The notes: a model not told the origin generated them from the letters alone. Counted from the stretch's first letter, positions 42,253 to 52,019 are shown. The stretch: DNA of 64,000 bases from Aquimarina acroporae (GCF_023195925.1 NZ_JALPRE010000001.1:744001-808000); one strand, 5' to 3'. Numbers and translations: made by a program.

Positions 42253-43203
42253 TTAATTTACTGAGTCTGTCGGTTTTTTGTATGGTTTATTCTTTTTCCC
42301 AAAAACAGAAACATTGATGTATCTGGTTGGGTTCAGTCTTAAATCCTGCAGTAAAAGCTCTAACTCTTTACTAGTTTTTTCCAGATTGTCGTATAATTTA
42401 TCGTCTTTCAACAGCTTACCTGCACTTCCTTTCCCTGCATTGAGGTCTTTAGAAATTTTTTGAAAATTCGCCAGAACCACTTCCAGTTCTTTTCCTATTT
42501 TCTTAACATTGATTTGTGACAAAGAATCTGAAACTTTATTCAGCTTAGAAGAGATTTTATCAGCATTATCAAAAGTCTTATTTAACTTCTCTTCATTCTG
42601 AGCCAATAAATTATTTATTCGTATAGATGTATTCTTAAATTGCTTTACACTAATACTTAGGTCCTTGAAAATTGAATTTAAATTATTCTGATTGTCTACA
42701 TTTAAAATACCATTGACAGAAGTTAGTAAAGTATCTGCATCAGTAATTGCAGATTCCAACTTCTCCTGCAAAGGAGTTAATCTATCATTAACCAACTCTA
42801 ACAAGCCCGCTTCTATCCTTCCTTTTAACGTATCACCATCTTCAGCATCTAATCCTTGTTCGTATTTTGGTATAATAGCCAAGGACTTTCCTCCTATAAG
42901 TCCGCCCCCATATACTTTGGCTTCACTATTTTTTGAAAACGAAAAATCACTATCTACGTTAAACTCTACCACCAAGTTCCCTTTAGTGTCTGCAAAATCG
43001 ATAGAAACCACCTGCCCTACAACCAAACCATTTATGGTCACAGGAGAAGAAGGAATTAATCCTTCGACATTTTTGTAAACCGCATAGAATGTCCTGTCAT
43101 TTTCAAGAAGGTTTTGCCCTTTTAAAAAACTGTATCCAAAAATAAGAAGTGCAATTGCACAAATCGCAAGTATTCCCGTCTTGACTTCTCGAGTAAATTT
43201 CAA
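42253..43203 (-). CDS. MCE/MlaD-domain lipid transport protein
   Basis: The 316-residue protein has one N-terminal membrane helix (about 9-28), then an MCE beta-barrel domain (about 37-115, with VYKNVEGLIPSSPVTINGLVVGQV), then a long helical coiled coil (about 150-290). The form matches Bacteroidota substrate-binding MlaD homologues that ferry phospholipid between membranes. No MlaE or MlaF gene is adjacent. Two overlapping -7 boxes lie just upstream. Confidence 0.9.
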   Translation of the reverse strand: MKFTREVKTGILAICAIALLIFGYSFLKGQNLLENDRTFYAVYKNVEGLIPSSPVTINGLVVGQVVSIDFADTKGNLVVEFNVDSDFSFSKNSEAKVYGGGLIGGKSLAIIPKYEQGLDAEDGDTLKGRIEAGLLELVNDRLTPLQEKLESAITDADTLLTSVNGILNVDNQNNLNSIFKDLSISVKQFKNTSIRINNLLAQNEEKLNKTFDNADKISSKLNKVSDSLSQINVKKIGKELEVVLANFQKISKDLNAGKGSAGKLLKDDKLYDNLEKTSKELELLLQDLRLNPTRYINVSVFGKKNKPYKKPTDSVN

Positions 43204-43224
43204 AATAGATTAAATTTTAGGTGA

Positions 43225-43243
43225 CAAATTTAGAACAAAAATA
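43225..43243 (-). promoter_or_regulatory. Tandem -7 boxes of the MCE operon
   Basis: On the minus strand TATTTTTG (43243-43236) and TAAATTTG (43232-43225) are both perfect TAnnTTTG boxes, 22 and 33 bases before the ATG. No -33 TTG is clear for either. Confidence 0.4.
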
Positions 43244-43289
43244 TTTTTTTGTAGATTATTTTTTGATGAATTATCAGTAAATATTCAGA

Positions 43290-44417
43290 TTAGTTAGAAG
43301 AAGTGTTAGGTTTTAGCGCTTCTGTTAAAGAAATTCGTTCATTATTACGAAATGCTACGACAAAACTTGAATCGAATCCTTTTCCCAAAGCAATATCTTT
43401 AAGTTCCTGAATAAGTGTGTAGTTTGAAGTACTTCCGTAGTAATATTTATACAAATCACCATCTTTAGTTTTAGTTAATTGATCTAAACCATTAAAATTA
43501 AAAGGTTCTAATTCTATTTCGGTAGAACCTGCGGCTATTTGCACTTTAAAAGTAATACCATCGTATATTTTATCTCCTTCCATCTCTGCCGTTACGCTTG
43601 TTACTTCTTTTGGCGTTTCTGTTTTCGGAACATAATAAATGGCATCTAAACTTTCTTTATAATCTACAATAGAAGTTGTTATAGACTTCGCCATTTCGTC
43701 TTGCCCTTTCTTAGAATTTAGATACTTTCCTTCTTTAATATTAGTTAGAAAACCTAGTTCAATAAGAACACTAGGCATATACGTTTGATGTAATACCACA
43801 AACCCTGCTTGCTTTACTCCTCTGCTTTTACGATCCAATGCTTTTTTAAATCTGTTTTGCACAAAACTTGCCAAGGTTAAACTCTGATCTAGATATTCCT
43901 CCTGCATTAAGGTTAGGCCTATAATCGACTCTGGAGAATTTGGATCGAACCCATCATAATTAGCTTCATAATTGTCCTCCAAAAGAATTACTGAGTTCTC
44001 ATTTTTGGCTACGCTAAAATTCTCATCATTAGCATGTAACCCCAAAACAAACGTCTCTGTACCAAAGGCTTGCGATCTATGAGAATTACAATGTATAGAA
44101 ACAAAAAGATCTGCATTAGCTTTGTTGGCTATTTTTCCCCTTTCATGAAGTTCTATAAACTTATCTGTTTTACGAGTATATACAACTTTAAACCTTGGAT
44201 CTTTCTCAAGAACAGCACCTACCGATAACACCACCTTAAGCGCAATTTCTTTTTCTTTATATCCATTACCTCTGTTCCCCGGATCATGTCCACCATGCCC
44301 AGCATCTAAAACCACAACAAACTTATCGCTTTCCTGTGCAGATACAGACCATTGATTAACCAATAGCCCAAACACTATTAGTAAAAGATAAATATGATAT
44401 GTTGTTCCCTTTTTCAT
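43290..44417 (-). CDS. N-acetylmuramoyl-L-alanine amidase (Amidase_3)
   Basis: The protein has a signal peptide (MKKGTTYHIYLLL..., to about VSAQ) and the zinc amidase domain: His in VLDAGHGGHDPG, Glu in YKEKEIAL, His in FVSIHCNSH and the catalytic Glu in LIELGFLTN. It cuts the peptide from muramic acid in peptidoglycan. The C-terminal 100 residues form a SPOR-like domain with FKVQIAAGSTEI. The frame runs to a TTG at 44429, but ATG 44417 gives a better signal peptide. It is divergent from lptD. Confidence 0.92.
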   Translation of the reverse strand: MKKGTTYHIYLLLIVFGLLVNQWSVSAQESDKFVVVLDAGHGGHDPGNRGNGYKEKEIALKVVLSVGAVLEKDPRFKVVYTRKTDKFIELHERGKIANKANADLFVSIHCNSHRSQAFGTETFVLGLHANDENFSVAKNENSVILLEDNYEANYDGFDPNSPESIIGLTLMQEEYLDQSLTLASFVQNRFKKALDRKSRGVKQAGFVVLHQTYMPSVLIELGFLTNIKEGKYLNSKKGQDEMAKSITTSIVDYKESLDAIYYVPKTETPKEVTSVTAEMEGDKIYDGITFKVQIAAGSTEIELEPFNFNGLDQLTKTKDGDLYKYYYGSTSNYTLIQELKDIALGKGFDSSFVVAFRNNERISLTEALKPNTSSN

Positions 44418-44613
44418 TAAATCAAACAATTTTACTTCTAACTTTGAAACATTCCCTTTTTGTTTCCGTATTTAATATATATCGTAAAAAAACAAAGATT
44501 ATGATCGTACAATTTAATCTTTATTCCATTCGTTTTAAATGGCTTTAGATATGTCTCGATCACATAATTTTTTATTTTTTTACCAATTACAATCTAAGGA
44601 TAAAAAATATATG

Positions 44614-44621
44614 TAATTTTG
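44614..44621 (+). promoter_or_regulatory. -7 promoter element of lptD
   Basis: TAATTTTG is a perfect TAnnTTTG box. It overlaps the TTG at 44619 that starts the longest reading frame, so that codon is unlikely to be the start if the promoter is real. Confidence 0.45.
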
Positions 44622-44669
44622 GCACTTCAAAAACTAAGCCATAGTTTTACAAAAATAGGATTTAAACCA

Positions 44670-47399
44670 TTGCAAACAACGGTACGTCACATACTTTATT
44701 CACTAAGTTTTTCACTGTTTTGTATTTGTCAAATAACAGCACAGGAAACCAATAAAACTACCGAGGTACCTATTCCGGCCAAGGAAGATTCAATTCCTGG
44801 TCCCGAAAAGGAAATAAGACTCAATCCCGAAGAAATCATTACAGAAAAAGCTCAGGACACTGTCAAAAAAGACACGTTACAAGCAGAACCTCAATTTCTT
44901 ACTGACAAGGTAGATTACAAGGCTACTGATTATATGAGGCTAAGTCGGAGAGAAAATAAAATGTACTTATACAATCAGGCAGAAATCATTTATGGTGAAA
45001 TGCAAATAAATGCAGGCCATATTATTGTTGATAATGAAAAAAATGAGGTGTATGCCTATGGTATAAAAGATTCACTGGGTGAATACACTCAAACACCAAT
45101 ATTTAAACAAGGTCAAAACATCGTAGAACCAGATTCTATTCGCTTCAATTTTGATACAGAGAAAGCACTTATATATAATTCTCGAACTGAACAAAATGGT
45201 TTTAAAATCAAAAATGAGATTTCAAAACGTGAGAATGATTCGGTGATTTACATGAAAAATGTAAAGTTTACAACATCAGAGAATATTGAAGACCCTGAAT
45301 ATTATTTTTATGCACGAAGAATAAAGTTTGTTCCTAAAAAGAAAATTGTTACAGGTCTGGTGAACATGTTTATTGCAGATGTACCAACTCCACTGGGATT
45401 ACCGTTTGGGTATTTTCCGCTTACAGAGGATAGAACTTCTGGTTTTATCATACCAAATCCCGGTGAAGAAAGAAGGCGTGGTTATTTTCTACAAAATGGT
45501 GGGTATTATTTTGCTATAAGTGATTATGTAGACCTAACGTTATTAGGTGACTATTACACAAATGGAAGTTATACGTTTGCTGTAGAATCGGCTTATGCAT
45601 TGCGATATAAATTTAGAGGTAATCTTCGCTTCAGGTACGAAAACAACCTACAAAGTGAACGTGGATTCCCAGATTTTTCGAAAACTACCACCTATAATAT
45701 TCAATGGACACATAGCCAGGATGCAAAAGCAAATCCGAATTCGAGATTTTCTGCATCGGTAAACTTTGGAAGTAGTAATTTCTTTCAACAATCGACAAAC
45801 CAACTGAATACGGGTAATTTCTTAAACAACCAGATAAGTTCGAATATTTCTTATTCAAAAACCATCCCTGGTGATCCACAGGTAAATATTAATGTAGCTG
45901 CAACACATAACTCCAACACCAATACGGGGACGGTAAATTTATCGCTTCCAAATGTAAATGCAAGTGTTTCAAGAGTATTCCCATTTGCACCTAAAGTAGG
46001 TATTAAAAAAGGTATTATACAGAATATAAATACACAATATAATTTTAGAGGAGAAAATAGAATTGTGACCACAGACGATGATTTATTCTCTGCCAGAATG
46101 TTTGATGATGCAGTAATGGGAATGCAGCATTCTATACCTTTAACCACCAATTTCAAAATCTTTAACTATATAAGTGCTTCGATGGGGACCAATTATCAAG
46201 AGAATTGGGTTTTCGAAACCATAAAACAAGATTATGATCCCGATGCCAATGATGGTGCAGGAGCCGTAGTAAGGGATACTATTTCAGGTTTTGACAGTTT
46301 TAGAACTTATAATTTTTCGGCTAGTTTGGGGACCACCATCTACGGTACTTTTAACTTTAAAAAAGGGAAAAAGATACAAGCTATACGCCATACGATGAGA
46401 CCTTCAATAAGTTATAATATCAATCCTGCTTTCGATCAGTTTTATGATGAATATACCATTACGGACAATCCAAACACGGTAGATGTAGATGAAACAGAAG
46501 TGGTTCAATACTCTAAGTTTGAAGGCGGTTTCTTTGGTGCACCGAGTAACGTCTTTTCTAGTAGTATTGGTTTTTCTTTAAGCAATAATATTGAGATGAA
46601 GGTCAAAAGTAAGGATAGCACAGCTACAGAACCCAAAAAGGTCATACTTCTTAATAACTTCAATATTAGTACTGCATATAATATTGCAGGAGATTCTTTA
46701 AAATTAAGTCCAATATCAATTAGCGGTAATGTTCCTATTATACAAAACAAGTTAGATATCAATTTCAATGCGCAACTAGACCCATATGCATTAGACAATA
46801 ATAACCGAAAGATAGACGTCTGGAATATTGATAATGGCGGAAGTTTGTTTCGTTTAACCCGGGCAAGTGCTAACTTTGGATATTCGTTCTCAAGTCAGGA
46901 TTTTGAAAAAGGGAAAGTAAATGAAGACCCTTTAACTAATCAAAATTTCAGGAATGAAGGACGACCCGATAATTTATTCGGTGGAGTGACAGATTTTGGT
47001 GAAGCTAGATCTTATGTTGAGGATAAAAAGAAAGATACCGATAAGGACACCAAAAATTATGGCTATAAAATCCCTTGGAACCTACGGGTGTCGTACAATG
47101 TAAATTATAGTAATAATGCCAGGCAGAATGAAATATCGGCTCATTCGATAATGTTTTCTGGCGATGTAGAACTTGCGCCCCGATGGTCTGTTGGCGTTTC
47201 CTCAGGATACGATTTAAAAAACCCAGGATTTACTTTTACCAACCTAAGGTTTCAACGTGACCTAGAAAGTTGGAGAATGAGCTTTAACTGGATTCCATTT
47301 AGCGAGAGGACATCATGGAACTTCTTTATCGGAATTAAATCTTCTGTACTTAGTGACATTAAGTGGGACAAACGTCGAGAGCCCGATAGACAGTTGTAA
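44670..47399 (+). CDS. lptD: LPS-assembly protein LptD (OstA-like, outer membrane)
   Basis: The protein inserts lipopolysaccharide into the outer leaflet. After a signal peptide (core ILYSLSFSLFCICQ, ending ITAQE) there is a linker rich in Lys/Glu, an OstA/LptA-like beta-jellyroll (about residues 85-250, with MYLYNQAEIIYGEMQINAGHIIVDN) and a large C-terminal barrel. The longest frame starts at TTG 44619 (926 residues), but that codon is inside a -7 promoter box. TTG 44670 gives a compact signal peptide (MQTTVRHILYS) and is preferred, without proof. ridA follows after 87 bases. Confidence 0.85.
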   Translation: MQTTVRHILYSLSFSLFCICQITAQETNKTTEVPIPAKEDSIPGPEKEIRLNPEEIITEKAQDTVKKDTLQAEPQFLTDKVDYKATDYMRLSRRENKMYLYNQAEIIYGEMQINAGHIIVDNEKNEVYAYGIKDSLGEYTQTPIFKQGQNIVEPDSIRFNFDTEKALIYNSRTEQNGFKIKNEISKRENDSVIYMKNVKFTTSENIEDPEYYFYARRIKFVPKKKIVTGLVNMFIADVPTPLGLPFGYFPLTEDRTSGFIIPNPGEERRRGYFLQNGGYYFAISDYVDLTLLGDYYTNGSYTFAVESAYALRYKFRGNLRFRYENNLQSERGFPDFSKTTTYNIQWTHSQDAKANPNSRFSASVNFGSSNFFQQSTNQLNTGNFLNNQISSNISYSKTIPGDPQVNINVAATHNSNTNTGTVNLSLPNVNASVSRVFPFAPKVGIKKGIIQNINTQYNFRGENRIVTTDDDLFSARMFDDAVMGMQHSIPLTTNFKIFNYISASMGTNYQENWVFETIKQDYDPDANDGAGAVVRDTISGFDSFRTYNFSASLGTTIYGTFNFKKGKKIQAIRHTMRPSISYNINPAFDQFYDEYTITDNPNTVDVDETEVVQYSKFEGGFFGAPSNVFSSSIGFSLSNNIEMKVKSKDSTATEPKKVILLNNFNISTAYNIAGDSLKLSPISISGNVPIIQNKLDINFNAQLDPYALDNNNRKIDVWNIDNGGSLFRLTRASANFGYSFSSQDFEKGKVNEDPLTNQNFRNEGRPDNLFGGVTDFGEARSYVEDKKKDTDKDTKNYGYKIPWNLRVSYNVNYSNNARQNEISAHSIMFSGDVELAPRWSVGVSSGYDLKNPGFTFTNLRFQRDLESWRMSFNWIPFSERTSWNFFIGIKSSVLSDIKWDKRREPDRQL

Positions 47400-47486
47400 A
47401 ACAGCTATATGGAGTAATGATAAATTACTAATAGAAGGAATTACAATACAAGTTAAATCACACATAAACAATATAAACTTCGCATT

Positions 47487-47867
47487 ATGAAAAAAATCAT
47501 TACTACATCAAAGGCTCCCGCTCCTATTGGCCCCTATAATCAGGCCATCATGAATGGAAACACATTATATACCTCTGGACAAATAGCAATTAATCCTGAG
47601 TCTGGCGAATTGATTTTAGACGACATCAAAACTGAAGCTGAACAAGTAATGCAAAATCTTAAAGCAATTTTGGACGAAGTAGGTATGACTTTTGAAAACG
47701 TAATTAAAACTACCATTTTCTTAAGTGACATGAATAATTTTGCACAAGTCAATGAGGTCTACGGAAGTTATTTTAATGAAGACACCGCTCCCGCAAGAGA
47801 AACTGTAGCTGTAGCTGCACTACCAAAATTTGTAAATGTTGAAATATCAGTTATTGCGGTAAAGTAA
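47487..47867 (+). CDS. ridA: RidA-family reactive imine deaminase
   Basis: The 126-residue protein has the RidA core: PIGPYNQAIMNGNTLYTSGQIA, the loop GMTFENVIKTTIFLSDM and the active-site Arg in PARETVAVAALPK. It hydrolyses 2-aminoacrylate formed by PLP enzymes, and works as a trimer in the cytoplasm. It is read in the same direction as lptD. Strong terminator downstream. Confidence 0.95.
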   Translation: MKKIITTSKAPAPIGPYNQAIMNGNTLYTSGQIAINPESGELILDDIKTEAEQVMQNLKAILDEVGMTFENVIKTTIFLSDMNNFAQVNEVYGSYFNEDTAPARETVAVAALPKFVNVEISVIAVK

Positions 47868-47884
47868 ATAACAATAACAGCATA

Positions 47885-47920
47885 AAATAAAGCCGGAGTG
47901 ATCATGCTCCGGCTTTATTT
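47885..47920. terminator. Bidirectional terminator between ridA and the PhoD-like gene
   Basis: A perfect 14-bp stem (AAATAAAGCCGGAG / CTCCGGCTTTATTT) with an 8-base loop sits between two convergent genes. Confidence 0.9.
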
Positions 47921-47926
47921 ATATTA

Positions 47927-50113
47927 TTACTTAATCATAATTTTTCTAGTTACTTTAGTCGTTCCTGATTCAATTACTACAATGTAGTTTCCTTTTTTCA
48001 TGCTACCTGAATGAAAAGATAAATTATAAATTCCCTTTCCTATATTTTGGTTTTGAAGTTCCTGCACCAACTTCCCATTTAAATCATATAAAGAGACTTT
48101 AATCTTGTTTTCTTTATGTACCAAATAATGAATATTCCCTTCTTCTTCCATTGGATTAGGATATACTCCCATAATGGTAAAATCATCTTTTGACATAATT
48201 TCTGTTGGCTTTTTGGTATATTCATCCCCTAGCTGAATACCTCTAGATAAGGCTCTTGCTGGATTCGAAGCTTCTCTAATTCTACAGTCTCCTGCATTCA
48301 CATACCAACCCCTAGACCTCCTTTCGCCGGCTACTGGCCTTGTAACATCAGAAATATCATACCAATCAGCCTGTGCTCTATTTTCAGTGACATCCAAAAC
48401 AAAGTATCCGTGATTATCCAAGTCAACATCTTTGATATGCCTGTTTAGTAATTTTATATAGAACTCACCTATTCCAGATGCTATACCTCCAACAAAGTCA
48501 AGATTCTGTGAAGTCACACTGGGCACAACAAACTCGCACATTTCACAACTACGGCGGTATCGCACTTCTCCAGCAAATGTGCTATGAATATCTCCTGTAA
48601 GTACCACTATATTATTAATATCATTATCTCTTACATAACTTAGCAATCTATCTCTTTCTTCGCTATATCCATCCCAAGCGTCATTTGATGGAACTCCGTT
48701 CCAAGGCATCATCATGACCTGGTTTCCTATCACTCTCCATTGGGCTGAAGAAGAAGATAATTGATTGGTAAGCCAGTTAAATTGTTCTTCTCCCAAAATG
48801 GAAGTATAGATTGCTTTATTTTCTTTATTATTTACCTTTTCAGAATACTTTGCCCCTTTCTTAAGTAAATTTTTTAACTCTTTGATTGAAGCCTCTCCTG
48901 AATTCAACGATTTGTTTTGAGCCACCGTATTTGCAAACAACTCAATTAATCTATCAAATTCTGTAGCGGTTAATCCTGAAGTTACTTTTTTTTCAGCATC
49001 AGACACTTCTAACAGCATAGGCAAAACCACTCTTAAAATTTCTTTTACATTTTCAGGGTTATTTAAATCTTTATTAGCTATTACTTCTTTAGCATATTGC
49101 TTAAACTTTTTGTTTGAGCCCGCTGCGCTAATTAAATTTTTGGATGTAGAAACCTGAGTATCCCTGCCTTCAATGCGGGTATCTAACATAATAAGATCTA
49201 ACAATTTCCCATAGGAAATCTTGCGATACAAACGATATTGTTCCATAGAATTTGCTCGAACAGGCATCCATTCAAAATACGCTTTATGCGCATTTGCTTT
49301 TCTGGTTTCCCAACTTCCTTCGGTATTTGGAGAATGATTTTCGGCACCAAATTTATTAGCATCATTGGCAAATTCATGATCATCCCAAATATGAATAAAA
49401 GGGTGTTGTTGATGTACATTGCGAAGCATTGGATCTAAGCTGTAATAAGAATAACGAACTCGATAATCGTCTAAAGTGATAATTTCACTTTCAGGTAAAT
49501 GTCCTCTACCAATAGTATCGCTATACCCATATCCTCCAGATTCATATTCATAAATATAATCTCCCAGGTGAATTACTGCATCAAGATCATTTCTCTCTGC
49601 AATTTGATTATATGCATTGAAATATCCATTTTGATAGTTTGAACAGGAAACCACTGCAAACCTCACGTTATTTACCATTTCTGTTTGAGAAGGAGCAGTT
49701 CTTGTTTTTCCGATTATAGATAATGAACCCAAAGATTCAAACTGATAGAAATACGTGGTAAAAGGGCTAAGACCTGTTACATCTACCTTCACGGTATAGT
49801 CTTTACCTTGATTGGTAACAACCTGACCTTGCTTAACCACATTGACCATTTGGGAGTCGGTCGCTACTTTCCAGTTTACAACTGCAGAGGTATTATTTGT
49901 AGTGATTCTGGTCCAAATGATTATGGCACCCTCCAACGGATCACCAGAAGCTACTCCGTGATAAAATGGAGCCAAACTAGAGTCAAAATAATTGTCTATA
50001 CTTTTATTGTTTACAGATCTTTCAATTTTTGTAAGTTGAGTTTCTACATTTTGGGCACAAAAAAATTGAATACTAAACAGTGCCACTACCAAAAATGGTA
50101 ATTGTGTTTTCAT
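47927..50113 (-). CDS. PhoD-like alkaline phosphatase/phosphodiesterase with type IX sorting domain
   Basis: The 728-residue exported protein has a signal peptide (to about FFCAQ). A PhoD N-terminal Ig-like domain follows (about 50-140), then a metallophosphatase domain with VSCSNYQNG, DAVIHLGDYIYEY, WDDHEFANDANK and LTGDIHSTFAGE. The last 80 residues (GVYPNPMEEEGNIHY ... KKGNYIVVIESGTTKVTRKIMIK) are a type IX secretion C-terminal domain, so it is sent to the cell surface or medium. It probably releases phosphate from organic esters. A long helical insertion (about 330-430) is unlike the minimal family. Confidence 0.92.
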   Translation of the reverse strand: MKTQLPFLVVALFSIQFFCAQNVETQLTKIERSVNNKSIDNYFDSSLAPFYHGVASGDPLEGAIIIWTRITTNNTSAVVNWKVATDSQMVNVVKQGQVVTNQGKDYTVKVDVTGLSPFTTYFYQFESLGSLSIIGKTRTAPSQTEMVNNVRFAVVSCSNYQNGYFNAYNQIAERNDLDAVIHLGDYIYEYESGGYGYSDTIGRGHLPESEIITLDDYRVRYSYYSLDPMLRNVHQQHPFIHIWDDHEFANDANKFGAENHSPNTEGSWETRKANAHKAYFEWMPVRANSMEQYRLYRKISYGKLLDLIMLDTRIEGRDTQVSTSKNLISAAGSNKKFKQYAKEVIANKDLNNPENVKEILRVVLPMLLEVSDAEKKVTSGLTATEFDRLIELFANTVAQNKSLNSGEASIKELKNLLKKGAKYSEKVNNKENKAIYTSILGEEQFNWLTNQLSSSSAQWRVIGNQVMMMPWNGVPSNDAWDGYSEERDRLLSYVRDNDINNIVVLTGDIHSTFAGEVRYRRSCEMCEFVVPSVTSQNLDFVGGIASGIGEFYIKLLNRHIKDVDLDNHGYFVLDVTENRAQADWYDISDVTRPVAGERRSRGWYVNAGDCRIREASNPARALSRGIQLGDEYTKKPTEIMSKDDFTIMGVYPNPMEEEGNIHYLVHKENKIKVSLYDLNGKLVQELQNQNIGKGIYNLSFHSGSMKKGNYIVVIESGTTKVTRKIMIK

Positions 50114-50293
50114 GTTAGGTTTTAATTTGTTAGTTAATAATTGGCGATTTCTGCGAAAGTATTGGAATGTAAAAACAAATTATAGCCACTTCTTTCTATT
50201 TAATATATCCTTAAATTCCCTAACTATTTTTTCTATCACTACAGGAAGAAATTAACTATGAATTCACCTCTGTTTCATAAGCAATTATTATTT

Positions 50294-50301
50294 TAAATTT
50301 G
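50294..50301 (+). promoter_or_regulatory. -7 promoter element of the transglutaminase-like gene
   Basis: TAAATTTG is a perfect TAnnTTTG box 31 bases before the ATG at 50333. A TTTC at 50273-50276 is a weak -33 candidate. Confidence 0.4.
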
Positions 50302-50332
50302 ACACTTACAGATTTACACTATTTCTTACAAG

Positions 50333-50890
50333 ATGTATGACTATCCATTAAAATCAAGTGACCTCCTAACACAATTAATTAAATCCAAAGGCATTAGTAA
50401 TTGGAACACTTTAACCAATTTTGTTCGACATATCCCCTATGGAAGAAATACCAATAGAACAGATGTCTCATTGGTGATTACAGAACATAAAGGCACCTGT
50501 AGTTCTAAACATGGTTTATTAAAAACCGTAGCTGATCTCAATGAAATTGAGATTGATCTTATTATGGGTATATATAAAATGAACCAGGTTAATACTCCCA
50601 AGATTGGTCAGGAAATAGCAAGGCATAACCTGGAGTATATTCCGGAAGCGCATTGCTACCTAAGACATGTAAACAGCACTATAGATGTTACTTCGTTAGA
50701 ATCTAATTTTGATCGTATTGCAGATACTATTTTATCTGAAACACTTATCGCTCCCGATCAGGTAGGTGATTATAAGGTAAATTTTCATAAAGAATATATC
50801 AAGAACTGGATTGTAAAAGAAAGGATCCATTTAACTTTTGAAGAAGTGTGGAGTATCCGCGAGCAGTGTATTAAAAACTTGTCTTTATAA
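50333..50890 (+). CDS. Transglutaminase-like cysteine hydrolase (soluble)
   Basis: The 185-residue cytosolic protein has the order of a papain/transglutaminase-like triad: Cys in HKGTCSSKHGLLKTVA near residue 56, His in PEAHCYLRHV near 104, and Asp in STIDVTS. The first helix after the Cys is as expected. It lacks a signal peptide, so it acts inside the cell. I do not know the family name, and the substrate is unknown. Its promoter (50294-50301) and terminator (50992-51029) suggest a single-gene unit. Confidence 0.6.
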   Translation: MYDYPLKSSDLLTQLIKSKGISNWNTLTNFVRHIPYGRNTNRTDVSLVITEHKGTCSSKHGLLKTVADLNEIEIDLIMGIYKMNQVNTPKIGQEIARHNLEYIPEAHCYLRHVNSTIDVTSLESNFDRIADTILSETLIAPDQVGDYKVNFHKEYIKNWIVKERIHLTFEEVWSIREQCIKNLSL

Positions 50891-50991
50891 TTTGGCCGAA
50901 CTAAAAAAAACAACTTAACTACAATAATATCAAATACTTACCGTTATAAATACACAAACCTACTAGCATTATTGGTGTTTAAAATTCTACT

Positions 50992-51029
50992 AAATCGATC
51001 TTTTTGCTACCTGAGGAGATCGATTTTTT
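50992..51029 (+). terminator. Probable terminator of the transglutaminase-like gene
   Basis: A 9-bp stem (AAATCGATC / GATCGATTT) encloses a 17-base loop and is followed by a T-run. It lies about 100 bases after the stop. The large loop makes it weaker than the others in the window. Confidence 0.5.
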
Positions 51030-51040
51030 GATCACTGTTT

Positions 51041-52012
51041 TTACATTTTTTTTAAGCTAATGGCCAAATTTCTGAATTGCTTTTTGATTTCATCAAATTC
51101 TTGCTTTGTAATTGTTTTTGAATCTATTATCCCCTGCAAAGCATAATAATTTTGATCATCAAAGAGTAGAATCAATGCATAGCATTTTGTTATTTGCCCT
51201 TTGTCATTTTTTCTAGAAAAATAACGTTCATATCCCTCCAAATCATCTATAGCAATAGGCTTAATGAGGTCATACTTACTATGAGTTTCTTTATAGTTAT
51301 AATTAATAACAAATTGTTTTTTATCTTCTACATTGTATCGTGTAGGAGCATGAGTTATGGTATAATAGAAGTCTTTATTCGACAATGGCCTTTCTGTGCC
51401 GTCTCCTCTAAAATTTACGGTTCCTCCCCAAAAACCTCCTTCTTTTTTTAATCCATAACTACCCAGATCCAAAGTAATTCCAAGTTCATCTAAGTCAGAT
51501 ATTTTACGTTTAGGATCATGGATAATGCTCAACATTGATTTTCTAATGTCTTTATCTAAAATGTTTTTTAATGTGCTTTGGTATTTTGCATTGATTACTG
51601 CTCCTTTTCCTTGCTCTAGTTCAATATACAGTAGATGATTATTCATTTCTATTTTAGGTGTGTCCTTGCCCGAAAAACTAACCCAAATTGCTTCTTTATT
51701 ATTAAATAAGAAACGTTCAATTTTTGTACCAGATATACCATAGGAGTTGAACTTTTCTTCACTAATCGTATTTTTAACGTTAGAAAACATGGTCTTTGAC
51801 AAAGTCATTGTGGTAATTTTAGCTCCCCCTTCATTCATCATTAAACCTTTAATGATAGGTTCCATTCTAAATCCTTCTGGAGGAATTATACTAAACTTGG
51901 TTCCCGGAATAATTTTATGTTCCTGTGTAATCTTGGAAATCGTACTTTGCAGCTCTTGTCCCTGAACATAACAATACATTAAACACAACAATAATACTTT
52001 ACATATTTTCAT
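51041..52012 (-). CDS. Secreted protein, possible tandem PsbP/DUF1795-like domains
   Basis: The 323-residue protein has a signal peptide (to about YVQGQ). Two regions (about 35-160 and 175-320) show a similar order: a PEGF or LGSYG strand start, several beta strands and a final helix (LDKDIRKSMLSII; TKQEFDEIKKQFRNLAISL). The pattern resembles Mog1/PsbP/DcrB-like folds, by eye only. It lies 7 bases after mgsA and ends the pfkA-mgsA transcript. Function unknown. Confidence 0.6.
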   Translation of the reverse strand: MKICKVLLLCLMYCYVQGQELQSTISKITQEHKIIPGTKFSIIPPEGFRMEPIIKGLMMNEGGAKITTMTLSKTMFSNVKNTISEEKFNSYGISGTKIERFLFNNKEAIWVSFSGKDTPKIEMNNHLLYIELEQGKGAVINAKYQSTLKNILDKDIRKSMLSIIHDPKRKISDLDELGITLDLGSYGLKKEGGFWGGTVNFRGDGTERPLSNKDFYYTITHAPTRYNVEDKKQFVINYNYKETHSKYDLIKPIAIDDLEGYERYFSRKNDKGQITKCYALILLFDDQNYYALQGIIDSKTITKQEFDEIKKQFRNLAISLKKM

Positions 52013-52019
52013 ATCTAAT

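Noticed and set aside
42692..43078. Plus-strand frame opposite the MCE gene
   Set aside because: Shadow of the real MCE gene; no start context and no recognisable family.
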